DNA of 38,140 nucleotides from CAZNLL01 sp964573885 (GTDB lineage Bacteria; Desulfobacterota; DSM-4660; Desulfatiglandales; Desulfatiglandaceae). Where the stretch lies: the NCBI GenBank assembly GCA_964573885.1, contig CAZNLL010000022.1:1-38140 (forward strand). Direction: 5' to 3'. The position numbers and the translations under genes were made by a program. The notes under the pieces were generated by a model. That model saw nothing but the letters and a program-made list of their open reading frames with translations. It had not been told where the DNA came from and did no database searches. This document shows positions 22,901 to 31,604 of this stretch, piece by piece (positions within the stretch are counted from its first letter, which is position 1; each line of letters opens with the position of its first letter).

Positions 22901-25390
22901 ATGGGCCAGAAAGGCAAGATCCTAGTCACCGAGGAAGGCGTCTTTGATCTCTCGTCCTATCGCTGGGATGATCATCGCTTTTCAGACCTCCTGATCAGGG
23001 AAAATCCCATTAATTCCGATCAGGCCATGGACATCAGCCGTTTCCTTCGGGAAGTGATCACCAACATGGAACTCCACACCATCACCATGCCCGTTATTGA
23101 GAAGATCATTGAGGCCAAGCTGCTGGAATACGGCCTTACCAGGGCCTCTCCTGTGAGGCTGGATAAATCCATCTTTGTGAGAAGCGGGCCGGTCCTTTCT
23201 GAAAATGCCAGGAGGGTGCTGGAGCGGCGATACCTCAAAAAGGACGGCCAGGGCCGGTTAATGGAGACACCCGAGCAGATGTTTCGCCGGGTGGCTCACC
23301 AGATTGCCCTGGCGGAAAAGAGCTACGGGGATGAAGGCCATGTAAAAGAGATGGAAGAGATCTTCTTCACCCTCATGACGGAGTGTAAATTCTTACCCAA
23401 TTCCCCCACCTTGATGAATGCCGGCAGGAGGCTCGGGCAGCTGGCGGCATGTTTTGTCCTTCCCGTGGAGGACAGCATGGAAGGCATCTTTGATTCCCTG
23501 AAGAACGCAGCCCTTATCCATAAGTCGGGTGGGGGAACCGGTTTTTCCTTTTCCCGTCTCAGGCCCAAGAACAGCAGGGTGGGGACCACAGGCGGTGTCG
23601 CTTCGGGGCCGGTTTCCTTTATGAAGATTTTTAACACCGCCACGGAACAGGTGAAGCAGGGCGGCACCCGGCGGGGGGCCAACATGGCGGTCTTGAGGGT
23701 GGATCATCCGGACATCATGGAGTTCATCCACTGCAAGAAGGACAAGAAGGCCTTAAATAATTTTAACATCTCCGTTGCCGTGACCGATGCCTTTATGGAG
23801 GCGGTCAGAGAGCAGGGCCACTACGACCTGGTAGATCCCAGGGATCAGAAAAAAGTCGGGTCCTTGAATGCCTGTGAGGTCTTTGAGGACCTGGTGAAAC
23901 TGGCCTGGGAGACGGGAGACCCCGGCGTTATCTTTCTGGACAGGATCAACCGGGACAATCCCACGCCTCTTCTTGGAGAAATGGAGAGCACCAATCCCTG
24001 CGGGGAACAGCCCCTCTTGCCCCTGGAGGCCTGTAATCTGGGCTCCCTCAATCTGGCCAAGTTTGTCATCGAAAGCGATGAGGAGCCGGTGGTGGATTAT
24101 GAGGGACTCAAGGAGGTGGTTTGGTGGAGCGTACGCTTTCTGGACAATGCCATTGATATGTCCAAGTATCCCTTACCGGAAATTGGCAGGATGGTGAGGG
24201 GAAACCGGAAGATCGGCCTTGGGATGATGGGCTTTGCCGACATGCTCTACCAGTTGAAGGTCGCTTACAACTCGGAAAGGGCCCTGGAGATTGCCGAAGA
24301 GGTTATGGGATTCATTCAACGGGAGTCTCATGAGGCCTCCAAATACCTGGCTCAAGAGCGGGGTGTGTTTGACAACTTTGAATGGAGTGTCTTTAAGGAA
24401 ATGGACGATTCCGGGCGCAGAAACGCCACCACCACCACCATCGCGCCCACGGGCACACTCAGCATTATTGCCGGATGCTCCAGCGGGATCGAACCCCTCT
24501 TCGCCCTCAGCTTCGTAAGGAATGTCATGGAAAACGACAAGCTCCTGGAAGTGGATCCCTTCTTTGAAAGGACGGCTCGAGAGCGGGGTTTTTACGGGGC
24601 CTCCTTGATGGAAGAGATCGCGAAAAAGGGGAGCATCAGGGATATCCAGGAAATACCCGAAGACGTACGGGAGGTCTTTGTGACCGCCCATGATGTGTCT
24701 CCGGAATGGCACATAAGGATGCAAGCCGCCTTTCAGAAATACACGGATAACGCCGTCTCCAAAACGGTCAATCTCCCCGGGGATGTAACGGTGGACGAGG
24801 TCCGCAAGGTCTATAGCCTGGCCTATGACCTGGGCTGTAAGGGGGTGACCATTTACAGGGACGGGACCAAGGAGAACCAGGTTCTCACCCTGAACGAAAA
24901 ACCCACCCGGGAAGATCAGTTCATGACGGCCGTAAAGGAACGGCCCGAGACCCTGGAGGGCTTTACCACCAAAATGGTTACGGGCATGGGCAATCTCTAT
25001 GTGACGGTGACGGAATATGAAGGCCGGCCCTTTGAGGTCTTTGCCACTATCGGTAAATCAGGGCGATCCACCACTGCCAAGACAGAGGCCATCGGGAGGC
25101 TGGTCTCCCTGGGCCTGAGGTCGGGGGTGGAGGTGGAAACCATTGTGGACCAACTCAAGGGGATTGGAGGGGAATACCCCGTGTTTCAGAAAGATGGGCT
25201 GGTCCTGTCCATACCGGATGCCATAAGCCGGGTCCTGGAGAAGAGGTACCTGAACAAAGGGCCGGCCAGGCTGAAGGGGAGGCAGGAAAACAGCCTCCTG
25301 GGGGCAACCTGTCCGGAATGCGGCCAGACCATCAGCTTTGAAGAGGGTTGCATGACCTGCCACTTCTGCGGATTCACCAAATGCGGATAA
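22901..25390 (+). CDS. nrdJ: Class II (adenosylcobalamin-dependent) ribonucleotide reductase
   Basis: NrdJ reduces ribonucleotides to deoxyribonucleotides using adenosylcobalamin to make a thiyl radical, so it works with or without oxygen. In the 829-residue protein the redox pair is C184 (LAACFVLP) and C378 (LEACNLGS), and the radical cysteine C367 and Glu369 are in NPCGEQPLLP; spacing agrees with Thermotoga NrdJ. SGGGTGFSFSRLR, TRRGANMAVL and the late APTGTLS and GVTIYRDGT phrases are present. The C-terminus ends in a CPECG, CMTC, HFCG zinc-ribbon tail with a final KCG, which relays electrons from thioredoxin. No cobalamin riboswitch is seen upstream; NrdR-like boxes are. Confidence 0.95.
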   Translation: MGQKGKILVTEEGVFDLSSYRWDDHRFSDLLIRENPINSDQAMDISRFLREVITNMELHTITMPVIEKIIEAKLLEYGLTRASPVRLDKSIFVRSGPVLSENARRVLERRYLKKDGQGRLMETPEQMFRRVAHQIALAEKSYGDEGHVKEMEEIFFTLMTECKFLPNSPTLMNAGRRLGQLAACFVLPVEDSMEGIFDSLKNAALIHKSGGGTGFSFSRLRPKNSRVGTTGGVASGPVSFMKIFNTATEQVKQGGTRRGANMAVLRVDHPDIMEFIHCKKDKKALNNFNISVAVTDAFMEAVREQGHYDLVDPRDQKKVGSLNACEVFEDLVKLAWETGDPGVIFLDRINRDNPTPLLGEMESTNPCGEQPLLPLEACNLGSLNLAKFVIESDEEPVVDYEGLKEVVWWSVRFLDNAIDMSKYPLPEIGRMVRGNRKIGLGMMGFADMLYQLKVAYNSERALEIAEEVMGFIQRESHEASKYLAQERGVFDNFEWSVFKEMDDSGRRNATTTTIAPTGTLSIIAGCSSGIEPLFALSFVRNVMENDKLLEVDPFFERTARERGFYGASLMEEIAKKGSIRDIQEIPEDVREVFVTAHDVSPEWHIRMQAAFQKYTDNAVSKTVNLPGDVTVDEVRKVYSLAYDLGCKGVTIYRDGTKENQVLTLNEKPTREDQFMTAVKERPETLEGFTTKMVTGMGNLYVTVTEYEGRPFEVFATIGKSGRSTTAKTEAIGRLVSLGLRSGVEVETIVDQLKGIGGEYPVFQKDGLVLSIPDAISRVLEKRYLNKGPARLKGRQENSLLGATCPECGQTISFEEGCMTCHFCGFTKCG

Positions 25391-25421
25391 GACCTTCCAT
25401 CCCTTCTAAGTAAGCCGGCGG

Positions 25422-27146
25422 CTAGGCCTTGGAGACGTCCCTCAAGTAGTGGCCGAACTGACGCAGGCCCAAGGGGGAAAAGCGGTCTACAACGGTCATC
25501 ATCTCAAGACCGGGTATCAGGGCCTTGACCACGGGGATCTTCAAGTCCTTCCGGGTTAAATCCACATAAATGGGGTGATAGCCGTTCAGGATGAGGAGCC
25601 TTTCCAGGGTCTCGAGGTCTTGGGGAGCTTTGTCCGAGGAATAGTTCGGCAGGTCTTCATAATAGCGGATGGGAAGGTCCCAGGGTGCGGGCATGGACCC
25701 GAACCAGTAAGGATAGGGATAAGGGATTTCTGTCATGGCTGAGGCCACCGCCCGTTTCGCGTCAAGATGGGCCCCGGATCCCTTGAGTATGACCCCGCCG
25801 GGCCCTTGTATGAAGGCCTTGAAGCAGGGGATGCCGAACTCGGGCGTCATATCCATAAACTGGATGTGAATGCCCTTTTTTTTGTGCCCCTCAAGAAGGT
25901 CGCTCACTTTGGGATCCTCTGCCTCCAGGACAAAACACCGGTGCCCGGAGTAAGGGACCACCTTTTCCGCATCCCTCTCAATGACCTCTAAAAGGGCGCT
26001 CACTTTGGCTTCTTCCATGGTGTTGCCGGCGGCCAGCCCGTTAGAGGGCAGGCCGGTGGTGAGGCTCTTCTCATCCAGGTTGGAAAAGAGGAACACCAGC
26101 TGGGCCGGAACATAAACGGGGTGAACCCCTTCCGGGGCCCTTCTCTCGCCTTGAATCCAGGCCAGGGACTGATCCTGATAAGCCACCTCCAGGCATATCT
26201 GCTGTGGATCCAAGACAGAGGGCCCCTTTTTCTTGAGGTCCTCATACCGGGCCCTGTGAAGGGCATAGTCCTTTGTATGTCCCTCGGTACGGCCCGAGCG
26301 GATGGTGGCAAAGGCGGAATAACGCTCCACCGTCTCCATGAGACAGGAGATGCGGCCTTGATGGACGTTGAAACCCCGGCCGTAGCCCGTGAGAATACCG
26401 CTGAGGCGACACTGATTTCTCCCGTCCTCCACGGTGATGTCTAGATTCCATGGCCTCTCAATGGCGTAAGGGCTAAGGGTGGCCTCCGTCCTGGTCTCCC
26501 ACCCGGTAAGAATGCCGAGGGTCTCCATGGCGTTGCGCAGTTTTTTGGCCCTTTCTTTGGCGGGCCGGCTGTCTGAAGGGGCGTGGCCTCCCTGGGTCGG
26601 GGAAACCAGGTCCTTTAAGTGAACCACCCCCCGGCGCCATCCATCAATCAAGTCATGGCCGAAGGGGATGGGAAAGGCCGCCTCTTCCGGGGCGGGCAGG
26701 GGCGTCAGAAGGTTGGCATTGGCCGAAAACGCCCTGAGCCAATAGAAGTTATCCTCACGGTTGCTTTCTTGAGACCAGGGGATGTAGATGAGGGGAGAGT
26801 GCTCGGCCAAGGCGGCCAGATTAAGGCCTTGGAATGCCTGCATGAGCGGCTGGTATCTGGCATGGAGAAGGCAGGTTTCGTAAAGCAGGGCCAGGAGATG
26901 AAAGTCTTCCTGTTTCCGGGCCTGGGCCCTGAGCCGATCCATCTGGTCCGGCTCGTATTTGGCGGTCAGCTCCAGGAGGTATTTGTGCATGAACTGGTCA
27001 TGGGGGTGTGTGCGGCTGTAGGAGAGGGCCTGATCAAAGTCCAGGGCCTGGGCGGGGATGCAAGAAAACCACCCCACCCCCATGCTGCTGCCGACCCGGG
27101 AGAGGTGGTAGTGCATGAGGCCCTTCGGCGGGTTAGGTGCGCTCAT
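25422..27146 (-). CDS. YcaO-domain protein with N-terminal extension
   Basis: YcaO enzymes use ATP to activate a backbone amide, giving azolines, thioamides or amidines in peptides and proteins. In this 574-residue protein the ATP-site motifs are SCLMETVERYSAF (267-279, with Glu271 and Glu274) and LLEVIERDA (385-393), between them SNGLAAGNTMEEA. A later AMTEIPYPYPYWF replaces the common LTEAAQ, and the chain ends near IPVVKALIPGLE, a usual YcaO close. Residues 1 to about 200 are a separate, mainly helical region I cannot assign. There is no TfuA or peptide-precursor gene nearby. The start overlaps the HDAC-like gene by 14 bases. Substrate is unknown. Confidence 0.85.
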   Translation of the reverse strand: MSAPNPPKGLMHYHLSRVGSSMGVGWFSCIPAQALDFDQALSYSRTHPHDQFMHKYLLELTAKYEPDQMDRLRAQARKQEDFHLLALLYETCLLHARYQPLMQAFQGLNLAALAEHSPLIYIPWSQESNREDNFYWLRAFSANANLLTPLPAPEEAAFPIPFGHDLIDGWRRGVVHLKDLVSPTQGGHAPSDSRPAKERAKKLRNAMETLGILTGWETRTEATLSPYAIERPWNLDITVEDGRNQCRLSGILTGYGRGFNVHQGRISCLMETVERYSAFATIRSGRTEGHTKDYALHRARYEDLKKKGPSVLDPQQICLEVAYQDQSLAWIQGERRAPEGVHPVYVPAQLVFLFSNLDEKSLTTGLPSNGLAAGNTMEEAKVSALLEVIERDAEKVVPYSGHRCFVLEAEDPKVSDLLEGHKKKGIHIQFMDMTPEFGIPCFKAFIQGPGGVILKGSGAHLDAKRAVASAMTEIPYPYPYWFGSMPAPWDLPIRYYEDLPNYSSDKAPQDLETLERLLILNGYHPIYVDLTRKDLKIPVVKALIPGLEMMTVVDRFSPLGLRQFGHYLRDVSKA

Positions 27147-28443
27147 AGACCCGGCCTACGCGGTCTTGCAGGTAAACATGATGATAGGCACGGTTGCGGG
27201 AGGCCTCTTCAAACCAGTTAAGCCCGGTTTCACGGCACAGGGAGCAGGCCGCCCGGGGGATGTGAACGGCAAGGATATGTTGGCCAAGGCTGGAGGATGA
27301 CTCAATGCAGAGGGCACCCGCGCAGTCCCGGCAGGCCCTCACCCTTTCGTGCTGGGACTCGTGAATGCCGTCTGTGTCATAGAAGATATCTCTTTTTCGT
27401 TTAACCATGTCCCCGGCCTTGTATCCCTTTTTTCGCAGTTGGCCCTCCAGGAAGGTCCCCTTGAGTTGGGCCACAAGTTTCTCGATATATTGGGTGATGT
27501 CTTGGGGCTGAGGCTGGTAATCCCGGTCATAATTGGGCTCTTTCACAAAGGAGGTGTCCAGGCCGGCCATGGCCATAATGATTCCTACATTGACGTAAGG
27601 AAGGGCGCTTTCCACGGCGTATCCCCCCTCCAGAACCGCAATGTGAGGATTGAGGCGGGCATTCAAAAGGGCATAGCCCCGGGCCGAAAAATTCATATTG
27701 GTGATGGGGTCATTGAAGTGGTTGTCCTGGCCCGCTGAATTGACGATGATCTCCGGCTCAAACCTCTCCAAGAGGGGCATGACCAGGGTCTCGAGCACGT
27801 ACAGAAAGCCTTCTTCTCCGGTTCTGGGAGGGAGGGGAATATTAACGGTGAGCCCCTGGGCATTGGGCCCGCCTGCCTCCTCCGGAAATCCTGAGCCGGG
27901 ATACAGGGTTCGGCCGTCTTGGTGAATAGAGATAAAGAGGGTGTCCGGATCATGCCAGTAAATGTCCTGGGTCCCGTCGCCGTGATGGCAGTCCGTGTCT
28001 ACAATGGCCACCTTTCGAACGCCGTACTTGTCCCGGAGGTATTCGATCATGATGGCTTCATTGTTGATGTTACAAAACCCGCGATTGCCGTGAACCACCG
28101 TCTTGGAATGGTGACCGGGCGGTCGGACCAGGGCGAAGGCGTTGTCCACCTCCCCTTTAAGTACGGCGTCGGCCGCCACAAGACAGCCCCCGGCGGAGAT
28201 GAGGTGGCTTTGGGTGGTTACGGCCCCTTCATCGGGCACACAAAAATGGACCCGCTGAATATCCTCAAAGGCCGCGGGGCGCACCCGGTATTCCACGAGG
28301 CCTTCCACGTCCAGGAGGCCCTCCTCCATAACCTGGTCCTGGGTATAGAGGAGGCGTTCTTCCCTCTCCGGATGGGTGGGGGTGATGGCCCAGTCATAGG
28401 CGGGAAAGAAAATCAACCCGGTTCGCCTCGGTGCGCGTATCAT
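27133..28443 (-). CDS. HDAC-family deacetylase with C-terminal cysteine-rich tail
   Basis: The core (residues about 8-310) is a class II-like histone deacetylase or acetylpolyamine amidohydrolase fold, a zinc amidohydrolase. Catalytic residues are visible: H111-H112 in RPPGHH, zinc ligands D151 and H153 in DTDCHHGDGTQ and D240 in GQDNHFNDP, and Y275 in LEGGY. The protein is therefore predicted active. It has an unusual tail (about 350-436) with C371xxC374, C379 and C400xxC403, suggesting a zinc ribbon. It starts one base after the hydantoinase gene stops and overlaps the YcaO gene, so the three are co-translated. The acyl substrate is not predictable; bacterial members act on polyamines, acetoin-related or small amides. 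Confidence 0.9.
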   Translation of the reverse strand: MIRAPRRTGLIFFPAYDWAITPTHPEREERLLYTQDQVMEEGLLDVEGLVEYRVRPAAFEDIQRVHFCVPDEGAVTTQSHLISAGGCLVAADAVLKGEVDNAFALVRPPGHHSKTVVHGNRGFCNINNEAIMIEYLRDKYGVRKVAIVDTDCHHGDGTQDIYWHDPDTLFISIHQDGRTLYPGSGFPEEAGGPNAQGLTVNIPLPPRTGEEGFLYVLETLVMPLLERFEPEIIVNSAGQDNHFNDPITNMNFSARGYALLNARLNPHIAVLEGGYAVESALPYVNVGIIMAMAGLDTSFVKEPNYDRDYQPQPQDITQYIEKLVAQLKGTFLEGQLRKKGYKAGDMVKRKRDIFYDTDGIHESQHERVRACRDCAGALCIESSSSLGQHILAVHIPRAACSLCRETGLNWFEEASRNRAYHHVYLQDRVGRVYERT

Positions 28444-28444
28444 G

Positions 28445-30112
28445 CTATCGGCCCCTTTGCCATTCGGGAATAAGGCCGGGGGTGATACAGGTCTTGAGCC
28501 GGATATTCCGGCCCGTCCTGGAGAAGCCCCGGATCATGTTAAATACCTGTTTTTGGATCACGGAAATGTCCAAGCTTTCAGGGTCGGCGCCCATCTCCAC
28601 CGCCTGTCTTTTCAATGTCTCCCGGGCCAGGGCAAGGGCGTCGTCAACCGTAAAGCGATGGGTGATGGACTCTTCCAGGTCCGCTTCGGGAATGATCACT
28701 GTTCCCCGTTCCGTATCCGCATGAAGGGTGTTTTCAAAGGTGACCCGGGCCACTGCCGCCCCTATGGCATTGGCCACGCCCGAGTGGGGCGGGACCCGGG
28801 GTGGCAACCCAAGGGCCTTGCCTACATACGGGGCGAGCTGGGGGGCCGGCCCGCCGATAATCACCACGGAGGCGGGCTCCACCTTTTCCTCTTGGAGCAC
28901 CTCATAAATGGTGTATACAGGCCTGGAGTTAATATAGTGCAAAAAGGCCCGGGCGGATTCCGCAATCCCCTGGGCCACTTCCTCTAAAATACGCTCTGCG
29001 GTTATGCGGGGCTCCCATCCCAAGGGCCGGCCAAGGGCGTCAATCGCCTTGGTGGCCGCCTCCCTATCCCCTTGGTCAAGGAGTTCCAGGGTGACCATGG
29101 CGTCCGTGGGTGTGGGGGCTGGACCGCCAAAGGCCACCGGTTTTCCCCGGCGCAGGGGTCCGATTTTCAAGACGCCGTCTTGTTCAATCCGCACCTCACT
29201 GTCTCCTCCAAGGCCGATGGACCGGGTCAGGAGAGATCGAATCAGGGTCCTGAATTCAGCCAGCCTGATGCCGAAGGGGGCCCGCAGGGGAATCCCATTG
29301 AGGACAACCGCCATGTCCGTGGTGGTCCCTCCAATGTCCAGGACCAGGCAGGTATCGTGACATCCGTCCAGGGCGAGGGCCCCCATAACACTGGCCGCCG
29401 GGCCGGACTGGGCCGTCCGGCACGGCGCATTACCACTCTTTTCAAGTTCAATGGTGCCGCCGTCCGGCTTAAGAAGAAAGCGGGGCCCCTGAAGGCCCTG
29501 TTCATCGAGGATCTGGATCAGGGTCTGGGAAAAGGTCTGGTGGAGGCCGTGGAGGGCGGCGTTGAGATAGGTGGTGGCGATACGCCGGGGGAAATTAAGG
29601 ACCCCCGAGGACCGATGGCCCAGGGCCACGTGGGAAAAGGCGGACCCCACCCATTCCTGGATCTGGAGCTCATGGGCCGGATTGCGGGTCGAGAATTTGG
29701 TCACCACTCCGACCGTGTTAATCCCCTCTCTTTGTATACCCTCGGAGGCCTGGAGAACAGAGGCCTTGTTCACGGGGAGGGCCTCAAAGCCCTGGTGGTC
29801 CAAGCAGCCCTCCACCACATGATAAGAAGGCCCCAGGGCAAACAACCCCGGATCCATGCCGGGGCCGGCGGAGACGATCATGGCTGTTGGTTCCAGGCGG
29901 TCCTGCACGATGGCGTTGGTCGCCATGGTGGTGGAAAAGGCCATGCGGTCTATCCGCCCCGGGTCCCCTCCCACCAGGGTGCTCTCAAGAGACCGCCTCA
30001 GGGTTTCCAGAAGATGGTCCCCTGTGGGTGTTTTCGTGTGAGCCACGACCCGGTTCCCTTGGATGAGCACCGCGTCGGTTTGTGTGCCGCCGACATCCAG
30101 TCCCAAGATCAT
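28445..30112 (-). CDS. Hydantoinase/oxoprolinase A-type ATPase
   Basis: HyuA/OplA-type proteins are ASKHA-fold enzymes that use ATP to activate a lactam or carboxylate, as in 5-oxoprolinase, N-methylhydantoinase and acetone carboxylase. In this 555-residue chain the phosphate-1 loop is LGLDVGGTQTDAVL (3-16), the phosphate-2 loop LVLDIGGTTTDMAVV near 255-270 and the adenosine motif IIGGPAPQLAPY near 425. The N-terminal hydantoinase/oxoprolinase domain has the common FSTTMATNAI phrase. It is shorter than typical HyuA (about 680-720), and there is no HyuB partner gene. It is first in an operon with the HDAC-like and YcaO genes. The specific lactam is unknown. Confidence 0.88.
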   Translation of the reverse strand: MILGLDVGGTQTDAVLIQGNRVVAHTKTPTGDHLLETLRRSLESTLVGGDPGRIDRMAFSTTMATNAIVQDRLEPTAMIVSAGPGMDPGLFALGPSYHVVEGCLDHQGFEALPVNKASVLQASEGIQREGINTVGVVTKFSTRNPAHELQIQEWVGSAFSHVALGHRSSGVLNFPRRIATTYLNAALHGLHQTFSQTLIQILDEQGLQGPRFLLKPDGGTIELEKSGNAPCRTAQSGPAASVMGALALDGCHDTCLVLDIGGTTTDMAVVLNGIPLRAPFGIRLAEFRTLIRSLLTRSIGLGGDSEVRIEQDGVLKIGPLRRGKPVAFGGPAPTPTDAMVTLELLDQGDREAATKAIDALGRPLGWEPRITAERILEEVAQGIAESARAFLHYINSRPVYTIYEVLQEEKVEPASVVIIGGPAPQLAPYVGKALGLPPRVPPHSGVANAIGAAVARVTFENTLHADTERGTVIIPEADLEESITHRFTVDDALALARETLKRQAVEMGADPESLDISVIQKQVFNMIRGFSRTGRNIRLKTCITPGLIPEWQRGR

Positions 30113-30283
30113 AATGTTTTTGTCTCTTTCTCTAAGTCACGGCCTTGCCTACACAAGGCACCTATACCATGAAGCGCCCCTGTTTCGCAAAGGAGAAATA
30201 GGATGTCCCGGGATTAGCCAGAATCGTATATCATGATTTTTTATGGAGAATGTTGATGGTGGATTTAGGATCGAGGAGGCCTC

Positions 30284-31573
30284 TCAGGGCCTTTCGTCTA
30301 GAGGGATATAGGACCGCTCTTTCGGTCCCATGTAGATCTGCCTGGGCCTGTGGACCTTCCATTTGGGGTCATCCACGCTTTCCTTCCACTGGCTGATCCA
30401 CCCGGGAAGGCGACCGATGGCGAACATGACCGTGAACATGTTAATGGGGATGCCGAGGGCCCTTAAGACAATGCCGCTGTAAAAGTCCACATTGGGGTAG
30501 AGGTGATGATCAACAAAAAAGGGGTCTTTCACCGCCCTTTCTTCCAGTTTCTTGGCGATCTCCAAGAGGGGATCGTCCCAGTGGCGTTTTTCGAGGACCC
30601 GATTGCACATCTCTTCCATAATGATGGCCCGGGGGTCGTAAGTCTCATAAACCCTGTGGCCGAAACCCATGAGGCGGAAAGGGTCCTGTCTGTCTTTGGC
30701 CCGCTCGATAAAGGGGTCCGGATCTCCGCCGCTGTCGTGAATCTGCTGAAGCATCTCCACCACAGCCTGGTTGGCCCCGCCGTGCAGGGGCCCCCACAGG
30801 GCGCATATGCCCGCCGAGATAGCGGCGTAGAGGTTGACCCGGGCGCTACCCACCAGCCGGACGGCGGCGGTGGAGCAGTTCTGCTCATGATCGGCATGGA
30901 GGATCCAGAAGACATTGAGGGCCTGTACCAAATCATCATCGATGGTATAGGGACGCACCGGGGAGTCGAACATCATGTTAAGGAAGTTGGCGCAATAACT
31001 CAGGTCGTGTCGCGGGTAGACCACCCTCTGGCCGGTGGATATCTTATAAGACATGGCGGCCATGGTCCTCACCTTGGACAGGAGGCGGGCAAAGGTAATA
31101 TTGATTTCTTCTTCTTCACTCCTCTCGGGCAGTTCCGGGTAGAAGGCCCTGAGGGCATTGACCATGGAAGAGAGGATGCCCATAGGATGGGCCCTGCGGG
31201 GATAGTTCTCAAAAAAGGCCCGCATGTCCTCATGGACCAGGGAGTGGTCGTTGAGCATGACGGAAAAACGGTTCAGTTCCTTGCGGTTCGGGAGCTTGCC
31301 GTTAATGAGGAGATAAGATGTCTCCGGAAAGGTGGAGTGCCTGGCCAGCTCTTCCACCGGGATGCCCCTGTAGCGGAGGATCCCCTTTTCCCCGTCCATG
31401 AAGGTTATGGTGCTCTCACAACTGCCTGTATTGGGATAGCCCGGGTCCAGGGTGATGAGCCCTGTCTGCCGGCGAAGGAGGGAGATATCGATGGCCTTTT
31501 CGTTTTCCGTGCCTGTAATAATCGGCAATTCATAGGTCTTGCCCTGAAAGATCAGTTTGGCCGTCTCATCCAT
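30284..31573 (-). CDS. gltA: Citrate synthase
   Basis: Citrate synthase condenses oxaloacetate and acetyl-CoA, feeding the oxidative branch of the TCA cycle. The product (429 residues from ATG 31573) has the family histidines in HADHEQNCST, GPLHGGANQ and MGFGHRVYE, and the catalytic aspartate in PNVDFYSG. Length and the N-terminal beta-rich domain (KLIFQGKTYELPI) fit the Gram-negative type II hexameric, NADH-sensitive form. AGGAAGGGG lies before ATG 31573, which is preferred over GTG 31582. It is the last gene of a leftward unit with icd and aconitase. Confidence 0.95.
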   Translation of the reverse strand: MDETAKLIFQGKTYELPIITGTENEKAIDISLLRRQTGLITLDPGYPNTGSCESTITFMDGEKGILRYRGIPVEELARHSTFPETSYLLINGKLPNRKELNRFSVMLNDHSLVHEDMRAFFENYPRRAHPMGILSSMVNALRAFYPELPERSEEEEINITFARLLSKVRTMAAMSYKISTGQRVVYPRHDLSYCANFLNMMFDSPVRPYTIDDDLVQALNVFWILHADHEQNCSTAAVRLVGSARVNLYAAISAGICALWGPLHGGANQAVVEMLQQIHDSGGDPDPFIERAKDRQDPFRLMGFGHRVYETYDPRAIIMEEMCNRVLEKRHWDDPLLEIAKKLEERAVKDPFFVDHHLYPNVDFYSGIVLRALGIPINMFTVMFAIGRLPGWISQWKESVDDPKWKVHRPRQIYMGPKERSYIPLDERP

Positions 31574-31604
31574 TGATTTCACCCCTTCCTGATGTTTAGC
31601 TCCC

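Noticed and set aside
29072..30172. 366-codon plus-strand frame opposite the hydantoinase gene
   Set aside because: Shadow of a G+C-rich coding strand; no domain-like pattern, while the minus-strand product has three ATP-binding motifs.
30503..31576. 357-codon plus-strand frame opposite citrate synthase
   Set aside because: Mirror frame of a certain gene; no recognisable protein features.
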